A stretch of DNA of 64,000 nucleotides, taken from assembly GCF_008710095.1 (NCBI RefSeq), contig NZ_VYKJ01000012.1:124001-188000 (forward strand), read 5' to 3'. Numbering within the stretch: position 1 is the stretch's first letter; each line of letters opens with the position of its first letter. Positions 28,209 through 36,932 of the stretch are shown in pieces. Origin of the DNA: Affinibrenneria salicis. GTDB taxonomy: Bacteria > Pseudomonadota > Gammaproteobacteria > Enterobacterales > Enterobacteriaceae. The notes below the pieces were generated by a model. The model saw only the letters and a list, made by a program, of their open reading frames with translations, was not told the DNA's origin and ran no database searches. A program made the position numbers and the translations under genes.

Positions 28209-29191
28209 ACATAATGCTAAGCCTGATCATTCCGGTTTATAAGGTTGAGGCTTATATCGAAGACTGTCTGAACTCGGTGCTGAGCCAGCTGCCGCCCTGG
28301 GCCGAAGTGATCCTGGTGAATGACGGCAGCCCGGACGACGCCATGCTCGTCGCCGGCCAGGTCATCGAACGTTTCGTCCATCTGCAGCGTCAGATCATCA
28401 TCCTGGAACAGCCTAATCAGGGACTGAGCGCCGCCCGCAATACCGGGATCGGCCATGCCCGCGGCCGCTATATCGGCTTCTTGGATTCGGACGATCTGTT
28501 GCTGGCCGACTACTTTAATTTGCTTGGCCGACTGCTGGCGGATAATCCGCAGGCGGATATCGTGGCGTTTAACGCGCGTCGTTTCTCCGCCATCAGCGAG
28601 GGACATATTCAGTCGGACGGCGTGATGAATATGGTGGCCGGCAATGACGTCGCGCAGGATCGCGGCGCCAGGCTGGCGCTGCTGCAGGACACGTTCAATC
28701 GCGGCATGTGGTACGCCTGGGCGCGCATCTATCATGCGACGCTGTTCGAAGGGGCGCGTTTTCCGCGCGGGCGGAATTTCGAGGATATTCATCTGATCCC
28801 GCAGCTTTATCTGCAGGCGCAGCGTTTTGTCACCTGCACCGCGCCGCTGGTGGCCTACCGCTGCAATCCCGACGGCATCACGCGCGCGCCGAAACGGCGC
28901 GATCTGGACGATCTGGATCATGCGCTCAGCCATGCCGCGCTGGCGCGCCATGAGGGACAGGAGCAGGGCCTGTATTCAATTCTGTACGTCACCACGCTGA
29001 AAGCCCGGCTGCTGGTCGGACTCGAATGTCTGGGACTGGCGTCGGCGCTGCGTGAAACCATCGGCCTGAAACGCAGCTATCCGTCGCTGAACCGCGAAGA
29101 GCAGCGTCTGCTGAGCCGCCGCAATTTGCTGTTTTACCACAGTCCGCTGTCCTACTACCTGGCGGCCAGCCTGCGTAACCGCGTTGGATAA
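28205..29191 (+). CDS. Glycosyltransferase family 2 (GT-A), second of three
   Basis: 328 residues: LSLIIPVYKVEAYIEDCLNS, VILVNDGSPDD, NQGLSAARNTGIGHARGRYI and the Asp-x-Asp motif GFLDSDDLLL. FEDIHLIPQLY is the usual acceptor/catalytic acid segment. It closely follows capsule and exopolysaccharide glycosyltransferases of WcaA/EpsJ type in layout. The ATG overlaps the preceding stop (ATGA). Donor and linkage are not predictable. Confidence 0.88.
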   Translation: MNIMLSLIIPVYKVEAYIEDCLNSVLSQLPPWAEVILVNDGSPDDAMLVAGQVIERFVHLQRQIIILEQPNQGLSAARNTGIGHARGRYIGFLDSDDLLLADYFNLLGRLLADNPQADIVAFNARRFSAISEGHIQSDGVMNMVAGNDVAQDRGARLALLQDTFNRGMWYAWARIYHATLFEGARFPRGRNFEDIHLIPQLYLQAQRFVTCTAPLVAYRCNPDGITRAPKRRDLDDLDHALSHAALARHEGQEQGLYSILYVTTLKARLLVGLECLGLASALRETIGLKRSYPSLNREEQRLLSRRNLLFYHSPLSYYLAASLRNRVG

Positions 29192-29192
29192 T

Positions 29193-30092
29193 ATGATGAA
29201 TACGACAGTTAGCGTTATTATTCCCACCTATGGCCGCAGCGAGATGCTGGCGCGCGCCGTCGACAGCGTGCTGGCGCAGAGCTGGCCCGCGGTGGAAATC
29301 ATTGTGGTGGACGACAATCCGCCCGGTGAGGTCCGGCGCAGCACCCGGCAGCGTCTGTCGCCCTATATCGAGCGGCGGCAGATCGTTTATTGCCCGAGGC
29401 GGCGCAACGGGGGCGGTGCGCTGGCGCGCAACAGCGGTATTTTGCGCGCCAGCGGCGAATACATCACCTTTCTCGATGATGATGATTATTACTATCCGGA
29501 AAAAATCGCCCGGCAACTGGCGTTTATGCGTCAGGGACAATACGACGTCAGCCTGTGCGATATGGATATTCTGCGCGACGGGCGCATGCAGACCAACTAC
29601 TACCGCGCGCGCTGCGCCGACCTGCAGGATTTCATGCTGGCCGGCGTCGCCTATACGCCGATGATCATGCTGCGGCGCCGGGCGGCGATCGCGGTGCGTG
29701 GTTTTTTCGATACGCCGCGCTATCAGGATCATATCTTCCTGTACCGACTGCTGGCGGCCGATATGCGTATCGGCACGCTGCATGAACGGCTGGCGGTGCA
29801 TAACGATCACGATGGCGAGCGTATCACCACCAGCGCGAAGGGCATTGTGGGCTATCGGAATAAAATCGCCTTTGAACGTCGGCTGATGGGGCGGATTTCG
29901 CCGCGTGCGCGCGCCATTATGCGTTTGCGTCACAACTGCATTAATTCGCGCATCATTACCGATAGCCGCAGCCGCATCGGCGGACTGCTGGTCGGTATAA
30001 AAGGCATTGTTTACATCAACAGTCCGCTGGCCGCGGCGGTGTACGTGAAAAACATCATGCGCAATCTATTCTTTAAGGGCGCGCCCTTTTGA
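29193..30092 (+). CDS. Glycosyltransferase family 2 (GT-A), third of three
   Basis: About 299 residues: VSVIIPTYGRSEMLARAVDS, EIIVVDDNPPGE, a basic/Gly-rich RRRNGGGALARNSGILRASG, the metal site FLDDDDYYYP, and a later YQDHIFLYRLLA. Two neighbouring ATGs (29193, 29196) lie just after the previous stop; 29193 is used. It is the last gene of the ops-controlled operon. The C-terminal ~60 residues are basic with a hydrophobic patch and may associate with the membrane. Confidence 0.86.
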   Translation: MMNTTVSVIIPTYGRSEMLARAVDSVLAQSWPAVEIIVVDDNPPGEVRRSTRQRLSPYIERRQIVYCPRRRNGGGALARNSGILRASGEYITFLDDDDYYYPEKIARQLAFMRQGQYDVSLCDMDILRDGRMQTNYYRARCADLQDFMLAGVAYTPMIMLRRRAAIAVRGFFDTPRYQDHIFLYRLLAADMRIGTLHERLAVHNDHDGERITTSAKGIVGYRNKIAFERRLMGRISPRARAIMRLRHNCINSRIITDSRSRIGGLLVGIKGIVYINSPLAAAVYVKNIMRNLFFKGAPF

Positions 30093-30293
30093 CGTGAATC
30101 GCCGGGGACGGCGCGGCGGCCGGTTATTCTTGCCAATTGGCGACCGATACGGCAAAGTCAGCGCCAGCATGAGCCGGACCCGATAAATAGCGGGCTGCGG
30201 GACGGCGGCGAGCGAACGCGGCCGCCGTCCCGCAGCCGGAAAGATGAAGGATAAACTGCGCCCGAAACGGGCGGCCAGCCAGAGGCAGGGTGG

Positions 30294-30887
30294 ATGAAAC
30301 GACTGATTATTGGTATTTCGGGCGCCAGCGGCGTGATTTACGGCGTGCGGCTGCTGCAGGTTTTGCAACCGGTAGCCGGCATTGAAACGCATCTGATTAT
30401 GAGCAACGCGGCGCGGCAGACGCTGGCGCTGGAAAGCGACTGCAGCCTGCGGGAGATTCAGGCGCTGGCCGACGTGGTGTATGACTGCCGCGATATCGCC
30501 GCCAGCATCTCTTCCGGCTCGTTTACCACGGCGGGCATGGTGATTTTGCCCTGTTCGATCAAGACGCTGTCGGCCATTGTGCACAGCTACAGCGATAATC
30601 TGCTGACGCGCGCGGCGGATGTCGTTCTGAAAGAGCGTCGGCGTCTGGTGCTGTGCGTGCGCGAAACGCCGCTGCACCTTGGCCATCTGCGTCTGATGAC
30701 CGCGGCCGCCGAGCTGGGCGCGGTCATTATGCCGCCGGTGCCGGCGTTTTATCATCGCCCGGCCAGCGTTGACGACATTATTAATCAGACGGTTAACCGG
30801 GTTCTCGACCAGCTCGATATTCGGCTGGAACAGGATCTGTTCACCCGCTGGTCAGGCGGAAAATCCTCGTCAGCCGACGACGAATAG
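30294..30887 (+). CDS. ubiX: Flavin prenyltransferase
   Basis: UbiX makes prenylated FMN, the cofactor of the UbiD decarboxylase in ubiquinone synthesis. It is 197 residues with the N-terminal FMN-binding IIGISGASGVIYGVRLLQVL, the SSGSFTTAGMVILPCS segment and the LVLCVRETPLHLGHLRLMT motif. In E. coli it follows purF in one operon. Here it is 15.6 kb away behind the inserted island, so it depends on a promoter in 30093-30293 or on readthrough. Confidence 0.96.
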   Translation: MKRLIIGISGASGVIYGVRLLQVLQPVAGIETHLIMSNAARQTLALESDCSLREIQALADVVYDCRDIAASISSGSFTTAGMVILPCSIKTLSAIVHSYSDNLLTRAADVVLKERRRLVLCVRETPLHLGHLRLMTAAAELGAVIMPPVPAFYHRPASVDDIINQTVNRVLDQLDIRLEQDLFTRWSGGKSSSADDE

Positions 30888-30935
30888 CGTTACCCGGGAG
30901 GCGACGCGCAGGCGCGCCTGCACACCGACAAGGCG

Positions 30936-30975
30936 TGCACCGTTTTTGTGCTTTCGGTTGTTCTATTATGGTGCA
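30936..30975 (+). promoter_or_regulatory. Putative NtrC binding sites
   Basis: TGCACCGTTTTTGTGCT (30936-30952) and a perfect half site TGGTGCA (30969-30975) resemble the NtrC consensus TGCACCN5TGGTGCA. They lie 120-160 bp upstream of the sigma-54 core, the usual distance for an enhancer. The left half of the second site is poor. Confidence 0.5.
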
Positions 30976-31093
30976 CGGCCGTCGCCCGCCGTTCACGATT
31001 GATCCGTTCCGCCGCCGTTCATGCCGCCGCCTTTCGTTCTTTTGCTTTGTCTTCTCGCTTTTGACGATGTCCAGTACCGTGAATTGTTCACTG

Positions 31094-31109
31094 TGGCACG
31101 AATACTGCA
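31094..31109 (+). promoter_or_regulatory. Sigma-54 promoter upstream of the amino-acid binding protein
   Basis: TGGCACGAATACTGCA matches the -24/-12 consensus TGGCACGN4TTGCA, with exactly ten bases between the invariant GG and GC. It lies about 150 bp before the start codon. In Salmonella and E. coli, argT is expressed from a sigma-54/NtrC promoter under nitrogen limitation, which fits. The rest of 30888-31262 has a short GC palindrome after ubiX and no gene. Confidence 0.82.
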
Positions 31110-31262
31110 ATGCAGAGCTTCACAGTAGAGGGCATCTTTGCGCCCGTTATCCCCGCCTCTTTTCGGTTGTGCCGGCGGCGCTCGTTCCCGCCGCCCCGCC
31201 AACCGAAAGCGATGGGGGATATTTCTGATGGACACATACATACTTATGCTGAGGGCAGGTAG

Positions 31263-32045
31263 ATGAATAAAATGATAAAACGCGTTTCGCTGGTTCTGGC
31301 TTTAATGGCGGCGGGCAGCGCCGTAGCCGCCGCACCTAAAAATATTCGTCTGGGTACCGATCCGACCTATGCCCCCTTTGAATCTAAAAACGCCAGCGGG
31401 GAGTTGGTTGGCTTCGACATCGATCTGGCTAAAGAGATGTGCAAACGCATGCAGGCCAACTGCACCTTCGTGGAAAGCGATTTTGACGCGCTGATCCCGT
31501 CGCTGAAGGCGAAAAAGATCGATGCGATCATCTCCTCGCTGTCGATCACCGAAAAGCGCCTGCAGGAAATCGCCTTTACGGAAAAACTGTATGCCGCCAA
31601 TGCGCGCCTGATCGCGAAGAAGGGGTCCACCATTCAGCCGACGGTTGAGTCGCTGCGCGGCAAGCGCGTCGGCGTGCTGCAGGGCACCACGCAGGAAGCG
31701 TATTCTAACGCGCTGTGGCAGCCGAAGGGCGTCGACATCGTGGCCTACCAGAATCAGGAGCTGGTCTACGCCGACCTGACCTCCGGCCGTCTGGACGCCG
31801 CGTTTCAGGATGAAGTGGCGGCCAGCGAAGGCTTCTTAAAACAGCCGGTGGGTAAAGATTACGCTTTCGCCGGCCCGGCGGTAAAAGACGATAAATTCTT
31901 TGGCGTCGGCACCGGCATGGGCCTGCGTAAAGACGATACCGAGCTGAAAGCGGCGCTGGATAAAGCCTTCGACGAGATGCGCAAAGACGGTACCTACGAT
32001 GAACTGGCGAAAAAATATTTCGATTTCGACGTCTACGGCGGCTGA
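31263..32045 (+). CDS. hisJ: Periplasmic basic amino acid/histidine binding protein (HisJ/ArgT type), without hisQMP
   Basis: 260 residues with a signal peptide ([22 protein letters not shown], cut near AAP) and the SBP family 3 fold: [58 protein letters not shown] and [11 protein letters not shown]. It captures histidine or lysine/arginine/ornithine for the HisQMP permease. It reads as a mosaic: N- and C-termini are closest to HisJ, while [20 protein letters not shown] and the [16 protein letters not shown] region are more ArgT-like. E. coli carries argT, hisJ, hisQ, hisM and hisP here. Only this one gene is present, followed by a strong terminator and then yfcH. argT is an alternative symbol. 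Confidence 0.85.
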   Translation: MNKMIKRVSLVLALMAAGSAVAAAPKNIRLGTDPTYAPFESKNASGELVGFDIDLAKEMCKRMQANCTFVESDFDALIPSLKAKKIDAIISSLSITEKRLQEIAFTEKLYAANARLIAKKGSTIQPTVESLRGKRVGVLQGTTQEAYSNALWQPKGVDIVAYQNQELVYADLTSGRLDAAFQDEVAASEGFLKQPVGKDYAFAGPAVKDDKFFGVGTGMGLRKDDTELKAALDKAFDEMRKDGTYDELAKKYFDFDVYGG

Positions 32046-32062
32046 TTAGCCCGTCGATCCGC

Positions 32063-32093
32063 CCGCCCGCCATTCGGCGGGCGGTGTTATTTT
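32063..32093 (+). terminator. Intrinsic terminator after the HisJ/ArgT-type gene
   Basis: A 9-bp perfect stem CCGCCCGCC/GGCGGGCGG with loop ATTC is followed by TGTTATTTT. It ends the binding-protein transcript 18 bp after the stop, confirming a monocistronic unit. Confidence 0.82.
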
Positions 32094-32166
32094 AGCCCGC
32101 CTGCGCTGTTGCGCGCCGTCTTCCCCCGCATTTCTTTTGCTCCGCGCCTGACGAGGCCCGAACGGA

Positions 32167-33087
32167 TTAGGTTGAGCGGGACGCGGGGGTGGGGCTGAGC
32201 AGATCCTGCAGCGCCTCTTTCAGTTCAAAAAAGCGGAAGCCGAATCCCGCCGCCTCCAGCCGGCCCGGGATGGCGCGCTGGCCGCCCAGCACCAGTACGG
32301 CCGCTTCGCCCAGCGCCAGACGGATAGCCCAGGCCGGCGCCCGCATAAAGCCGGGGCGATCCAGCGTCTGCGCCAGCGTGGCGGTAAACTGCTCATTGCG
32401 TACCGGCCAGGGCGAAACCATATTGAACGGGCCGCGCAGTATCGGGTTATCCAGCAGATAGAGAATGGCGTTGACCATATCGTCGATATGAATCCAGGGC
32501 AGATACTGTTTGCCGGAGCCCAGCGGGCCGCCCAGACCGAAACGGAACAGCGGCAGCATCTTCGCCAGCGCGCCGCCTTCCGCCGAGAGCACCACGCCGG
32601 TGCGCAGCAGGCAGACGCGGGTGCGTTCGCTTTCCGCCGCCTGCGCCAGCGACTCCCAGCGGGCGCACAGGCGGTGAGTGAACTCGTTGACCGGGGTTTC
32701 ATCTTCATTGACCAGCGCCGCGCCCTGATCGCCGTAATAGCCTACGGCGGAGCCGGAAATCAATACGCCGGGCGGTTCGCTGCTGGCGTTGATAAGCTGG
32801 GTCAGCCGTTCGGTTATCTCCCAACGGCTCCGGCAGAGGCGCTGTTTTTGCCGCTCGCTCCAGCGTTTGTCGGCGATCGGCTCGCCCGCCAGATTAATCA
32901 CGCCGTCGAAACCGTCCAGCGATGTCCGCCCGTCAAGCGTTGACCAGTATTCCGCCTTGTTGCCCAGCAGGGCGGCGGCGCGGTGCGGATCGCGCGTCAG
33001 CACGGCGACCTGGTGGGAGAGTAGCTGTAACCGCCGGATCAGATGACGCCCGATAAGCCCGGTCCCGCCGGTGATCAATAATCGCAT
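32167..33087 (-). CDS. yfcH: TIGR01777-type NAD-dependent epimerase-like protein YfcH
   Basis: 306 residues. The N-terminal Rossmann motif [32 protein letters not shown], the [11 protein letters not shown] segment and [20 protein letters not shown] are typical of the YfcH/SDR39U1 family; the C-terminus ([20 protein letters not shown]) is the DUF1731 domain. The physiological reaction is unknown. It lies downstream of folX on the same strand, the same pairing as in E. coli. Confidence 0.93.
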   Translation of the reverse strand: MRLLITGGTGLIGRHLIRRLQLLSHQVAVLTRDPHRAAALLGNKAEYWSTLDGRTSLDGFDGVINLAGEPIADKRWSERQKQRLCRSRWEITERLTQLINASSEPPGVLISGSAVGYYGDQGAALVNEDETPVNEFTHRLCARWESLAQAAESERTRVCLLRTGVVLSAEGGALAKMLPLFRFGLGGPLGSGKQYLPWIHIDDMVNAILYLLDNPILRGPFNMVSPWPVRNEQFTATLAQTLDRPGFMRAPAWAIRLALGEAAVLVLGGQRAIPGRLEAAGFGFRFFELKEALQDLLSPTPASRST

Positions 33088-33254
33088 TTCACACCTCGTT
33101 TGCAGATATAGCCTTCACCTTCAGGCCGCCGCTGCGTTGGCCGCCTGCCATAATACGCGCCTGGTGTCTGAAACCGGACGCATTCGGCCCGGTTCGCTGC
33201 GGACGCGGCGACTTCCGTCCGCTCGCGGCCTGAAATCGGCGGGGCGTCGTCCGG

Positions 33255-33629
33255 CTATCGCGCCTTGCGATAACTCATGCTGATGGAGACGGAGTCGGCG
33301 TAACGCAAGGCGAATAATTTATCCACTTCTACTTCAGCATAGGTGATCCAGTCATGGGCGCTGGCGATATCGAGCACATCCTGGGTCAATTTTTCCAGCA
33401 GGGCGAAGCGGTTGCCTTCCACATGACGAATAATATTTTTGCTAATAGTGCGGTAGTTCAGCGCATCCTCGATATTCTCGCTCGCGCGCGCAAGATGCGC
33501 CGGGTAGTGGATCACGACGTTGACGACGATATCCTGGCGGTTATTGATTTCTTCTTCCTTTATGCCGACGAACGTGCGCAGCCGCAGGTTTTTAATGCGG
33601 ATCACCGCATCGTTGAAAGGGTGTGGCAT
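33255..33629 (-). CDS. folX: Dihydroneopterin triphosphate 2'-epimerase
   Basis: 124 residues, FolB/FolX fold (T-fold): [20 protein letters not shown], the Asn-Arg-Gln of [12 protein letters not shown], the substrate Glu in EKLTQDVLD and the [19 protein letters not shown]-terminus. It epimerises 7,8-dihydroneopterin triphosphate to the monapterin form, used for tetrahydromonapterin. FolX-specific sequence ([17 protein letters not shown]) distinguishes it from FolB. There is a 167-bp gap to yfcH. Confidence 0.93.
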   Translation of the reverse strand: MPHPFNDAVIRIKNLRLRTFVGIKEEEINNRQDIVVNVVIHYPAHLARASENIEDALNYRTISKNIIRHVEGNRFALLEKLTQDVLDIASAHDWITYAEVEVDKLFALRYADSVSISMSYRKAR

Positions 33630-33808
33630 GGGACGGACCTCCTGTCTGATTAGCTGACGTTGCTCATCGCTACCATAACAAAAAATGGCGCATTATGAAT
33701 GCATTAGCACGTTGTTTCCGATTGCGCGACGGACGGCGGATAACGGCGAGCGCCATAAAGCAGCAGCGAAGTGAGGACTAAGTTTGTTACACTTAGCGTC
33801 TGGATATA

Positions 33809-34153
33809 TTCGGCATACTTCAGGTTGCAGGTGCGTTGACTGTATTATCCGGCCTTCATTGTTGGGCCTTGCCCTTTCCTGTAACCCGAATTGTTTATAC
33901 CCATTATGCTTCAGGTTGTAAGTGCGCTGGCTTTGTTATTTGCCCCGGGGGGCAGTCGCCAGCGGCGTTCACATCTGCCGGCGGCAGGTTTGTCGCTCAC
34001 CCGGATCACCTATTTGTATCGGTTGCCGGGGAGTATGAGAGACATCCTGTTTGTCAGCGAAGGTTAGCCACTGGCTGGACAAATTCGTTGCCGACGAATT
34101 TGTCGCTGCGCCGCCGCCTGCCTGCAACCCGAATTATTTAGGGTATAGAGTAT
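33809..34153 (-). repeat. Palindromic dispersed repeats, copies B1 and B2 in tandem
   Basis: B1 (about 33809-33893) begins ATACTTCAGGTTGCAGGTGC and ends CCTGTAACCCGAATTGTTTA. B2 (about 33896-34153) begins TATGCTTCAGGTTGTAAG and ends TGCAACCCGAATTATTTAGG plus GTATAGAGTATA. B2 contains an extra central block with ACAAATTCGTTGCCGACGAATTTGT, itself an inverted repeat, and CACTGGCTGGACAAA. The pair fills the 553-bp gap between folX and yfcE and ends 30 bp before the yfcE start, so it may carry yfcE's promoter. Confidence 0.72.
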
Positions 34154-34182
34154 AAATGCGTAACGGATCGGAGAGTAAGGTG

Positions 34183-34734
34183 ATGAAACTGATGTTTGCT
34201 GCTGATATTCATGGGTCGCTGGCCGCGACGGAGCGGGTCTTACAGCTGTTTGAGCAAAGTCGGGCCGGCTGGCTTATTCTGCTGGGCGATCTGCTGAACC
34301 ACGGGCCGCGCAATCCGTTGCCCGAGAACTATCAGCCGGCAAAAGTCGCCGAACGCCTCAATCAGTATGCCGACCGCATTATCGCCGTGCGCGGCAATTG
34401 CGACAGCGAGGTGGACCAAATGTTGCTGTCGTTTCCCATCACCGCGCCCTGGCAGCAGGTGCTGGCGGGCGATGTCCGCCTGTTCGTCACTCACGGTCAT
34501 CTTTATCATCCGGCTCAGTTGCCGCCGCTTAACAGGGGAGACGCGTTGATCTACGGTCATACCCATATCCCGCAGGCGGAACGCCGGCAGGACATTCTCT
34601 GTTTTAATCCCGGCTCCGCCAGCCTGCCTAAAGGCGGCCATCCGGCCAGCTACGGCATGCTCGACCAGGGCATCCTGCGGGTAATTACGCTGCAGGGCGA
34701 TGAGACTATTGCACAGGTCGCGATTACCCACTAA
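34183..34734 (+). CDS. yfcE: Phosphodiesterase YfcE
   Basis: 183 residues, calcineurin-like metallophosphoesterase: MKLMFAADIHGS (Asp8, His10), LLGDLLNHGP, AVRGNCDSEVD, FVTHGHL and IYGHTHIPQ give the complete set of dimetal ligands. E. coli YfcE hydrolyses phosphodiesters in vitro; its natural substrate is unknown. ATG 34183 is chosen because it gives the E. coli-type N-terminus and has TAAGG four bases before it. Confidence 0.95.
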   Translation: MKLMFAADIHGSLAATERVLQLFEQSRAGWLILLGDLLNHGPRNPLPENYQPAKVAERLNQYADRIIAVRGNCDSEVDQMLLSFPITAPWQQVLAGDVRLFVTHGHLYHPAQLPPLNRGDALIYGHTHIPQAERRQDILCFNPGSASLPKGGHPASYGMLDQGILRVITLQGDETIAQVAITH

Positions 34735-34920
34735 TTTAGCGGTAATTCATACGGCCTTTATATCCGCCGTCTTTTAGTCCGCAGGCGCGCTGGCGGTGCC
34801 TTCCGGTCGATGACCTGAGCGGCCGGCCGGGCGCCGCTTGCCGGCGGTCCGGCGTCTGGCGGGTATATTCATAATGATAAATGTGCGCGTTCGCGCGTGA
34901 ACACTAAAGGGTTTCAGAGG

Positions 34921-35547
34921 ATGGCGGAACAAGGTCAGACAGCAGGCACTGAGTGGGTGGACATTGTCGACGAGAACAATGAGGTGATTGCTCAATCCAG
35001 TCGTCAGCAAATGCGCGCTCAGCGTCTGCGCCACCGGGCCACGTACATTGTTGTGCACGACGGCATGGGAAAAATCCTGATTCAGAAGCGCACCGACTGC
35101 AAAGATTTTTATCCGGGCTGGCTTGACGCCACGGCCGGCGGCGTGGTGCAGAGCGGAGAGAACATGCTCGATTCGGCCCGGCGCGAAGCCGAAGAAGAGC
35201 TGGGCATTGCCGGCGTTCCCTTCGCCGAACACGGCATGTTCTATTTCGAACAGGAGAATTGCCGGGTTTGGGGCGGACTGTTCAGCTGCGTCAGCCATGG
35301 TCCGTTCGCGCTGCAGGAAGAGGAGGTCGCGGAGGTCAGCTGGCTGACGCCGCAGGAGATCACCGCCCGCTGCGACGAATTCACGCCCGACTCGCTGAAA
35401 GCGCTGTCGCTGTGGCTGAGCCGCAATAGCGAGCAGAGCCACGGCAAACCGACCGTGCGGGCGAAGGACGGCGAGCAGAGCGCGCCGGCGGCGGGCGGGG
35501 CGTTCCAGCCGGCTGCGGAGCCGCGCGTCAGCGACGACGGCGCATAA
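34921..35547 (+). CDS. yfcD: Nudix hydrolase YfcD
   Basis: 208 residues. The Nudix box is complete ([20 protein letters not shown] then ELGIAG), within a fold that resembles IPP isomerase ([38 protein letters not shown]). The substrate is unknown. The C-terminus carries about 30 Ala/Gly/Pro/Glu-rich residues (from about 175) beyond the E. coli length, of no recognised function. A GTG at 34897 would lengthen it by eight residues but lacks a ribosome-binding site. It ends 35 bp before the convergent LacI gene. Confidence 0.93.
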   Translation: MAEQGQTAGTEWVDIVDENNEVIAQSSRQQMRAQRLRHRATYIVVHDGMGKILIQKRTDCKDFYPGWLDATAGGVVQSGENMLDSARREAEEELGIAGVPFAEHGMFYFEQENCRVWGGLFSCVSHGPFALQEEEVAEVSWLTPQEITARCDEFTPDSLKALSLWLSRNSEQSHGKPTVRAKDGEQSAPAAGGAFQPAAEPRVSDDGA

Positions 35548-35582
35548 TCCGGTTCCGGCCTGCCGGGCTCAGGGCGGACGAC

Positions 35583-36602
35583 TCAGCAGCTGTCGCGCAG
35601 GCTCAGCGTCGCCGGTATCGATTCTACCGGCAGCCATGCCTTATCGTGCAGGCGGGCCAGCAGCGTTTTTCCGGCCTGAATGCCGATTTTGCGGTGCGGC
35701 AGCGTAACCGTGGTCAGCGGCGGCTGGCATACCCGGCTGATATCGCTGTCGCCAAAACCGACGATGGCCAGATCGGTCGGGACCTTAATCCGCCGCCGCT
35801 GGCATTCGTACAGCGCGCCGCACGCCAGCTCATCAGACACGCACACCAGCGCATCGGTTTCCGGCCAGGCGAGCAGAAATTCGGGCAGTTGTTGCGCGCC
35901 GGTGCTGAACGAGGCGCGCCTGGCGGTATTCAGCACCCGGTGCGGCGACATATGCTGGCTCAGCAGGGCCTTATGCCAGCCGCGCAGATGTTGCTGAACG
36001 ATCCATTGCTGCTGGCTGGCGCACAGCAGGCCGATATGGCGATAGCCGCGGGCGATGACGGTCTGCGTCAGCTGGTGCATGGCCGCCACATAATCGATGC
36101 CGATGTTCATATCGATAGGGTCGGCGCAGATCGCGCCCACTTCGATCACCGGGATCGGGTAGTTGAGCAGCGCGTCGCGCGTGGCCTGAGTATGTTCGCT
36201 GCTCAGCAGAACGGCGGCGGCCAGGTTATGCGGCAGCAGCGTTGTCAGCAGTTTCTCTTCCCGTTCCGCATAGTGCTGCGATTCCGCCAGCATGATCTGG
36301 TAGCCGGCCGGCTGCAGCACCTGCTGCAGCCCGGCGAAGATATCGGCGCAGCCGAATTCCGACAACAGCGGAACGATCATCGCAATGGTGTGTGAAGAGG
36401 CGGAGGCCAGCGAACTGGCGGCCAGGTTAGGCAGGTAGCCCAGTTCGGCCACCGCCGCCTCGATTTTTTCCCTCAATTTCTCCGATACCTGTTCCGGGGT
36501 GCGCAGCGCCCGCGAAACGGTCATGGTGCCGACGCCGGCGTGCTGAGCCACGTCGGCCAGCGTTACTTTTCCGGTGCTGCGTCGTTTTTTACTTTGTGAC
36601 AT
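35583..36602 (-). CDS. LacI-family (GntR-like) repressor of the PTS-transketolase locus
   Basis: 339 residues. The N-terminal helix-turn-helix and hinge are canonical (VTLADVAQHAGVGTMTVSRA, about 14-33, then AVAELGYLPNLAASSLAS). The effector domain resembles the gluconate repressor GntR (HTIAMIVPLLSEFGCADIFA, GYRHIGLLCA, LACGALYECQR). It is transcribed away from the PTS operon, and two palindromic operators lie in the shared region, so it should repress that operon and itself until a sugar or sugar-phosphate binds. ATG 36602 with an upstream AGGA is preferred over in-frame ATGs at 36608 and 36623. Confidence 0.88.
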   Translation of the reverse strand: MSQSKKRRSTGKVTLADVAQHAGVGTMTVSRALRTPEQVSEKLREKIEAAVAELGYLPNLAASSLASASSHTIAMIVPLLSEFGCADIFAGLQQVLQPAGYQIMLAESQHYAEREEKLLTTLLPHNLAAAVLLSSEHTQATRDALLNYPIPVIEVGAICADPIDMNIGIDYVAAMHQLTQTVIARGYRHIGLLCASQQQWIVQQHLRGWHKALLSQHMSPHRVLNTARRASFSTGAQQLPEFLLAWPETDALVCVSDELACGALYECQRRRIKVPTDLAIVGFGDSDISRVCQPPLTTVTLPHRKIGIQAGKTLLARLHDKAWLPVESIPATLSLRDSC

Positions 36603-36760
36603 CGCCATCCTGCTATTTATCACTCGGTGTATTGGATCGGGGCCAGCCGGCTGGCGGCGATGGTCGTCGGCGCGCGCTGGCTGTTGCGGCCTATTCTAAC
36701 CGTTTCGGCCGTCGAATCGTAAGCAATCTGTTGCCGGGCGAGCGCGACGTCGTTTTTTTT

Positions 36761-36772
36761 GATAGCGCTATC
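36761..36772. promoter_or_regulatory. LacI-family operator O1
   Basis: GATAGCGCTATC is a perfect 12-bp palindrome with the central CpG-type symmetry typical of LacI/GntR-family operators (core TAGCGCTA). It lies in the 330-bp divergent region (36603-36932) between the repressor gene and the PTS operon. Confidence 0.75.
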
Positions 36773-36794
36773 ACATATTTCGGCGTTGCGTTTT

Positions 36795-36806
36795 GGTAGC
36801 GCTATC
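36795..36806. promoter_or_regulatory. LacI-family operator O2
   Basis: GGTAGCGCTATC repeats the core TAGCGCTA of the first site. The centres are 34 bp apart, close to three helical turns, so two repressor dimers could bind the same face of DNA. It is 127 bp before the first PTS gene. Confidence 0.72.
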
Positions 36807-36932
36807 TTTGAGATGAGAATCACAGTATATCGCCGGGAGGTTGATTAAAGTTTTACCTGTTATCGTAATCGACAGTTTGCAGAATAAACGGTTGCGTTAA
36901 TCTTCCATCCACTCGACCGGCAGGAGAATCAT

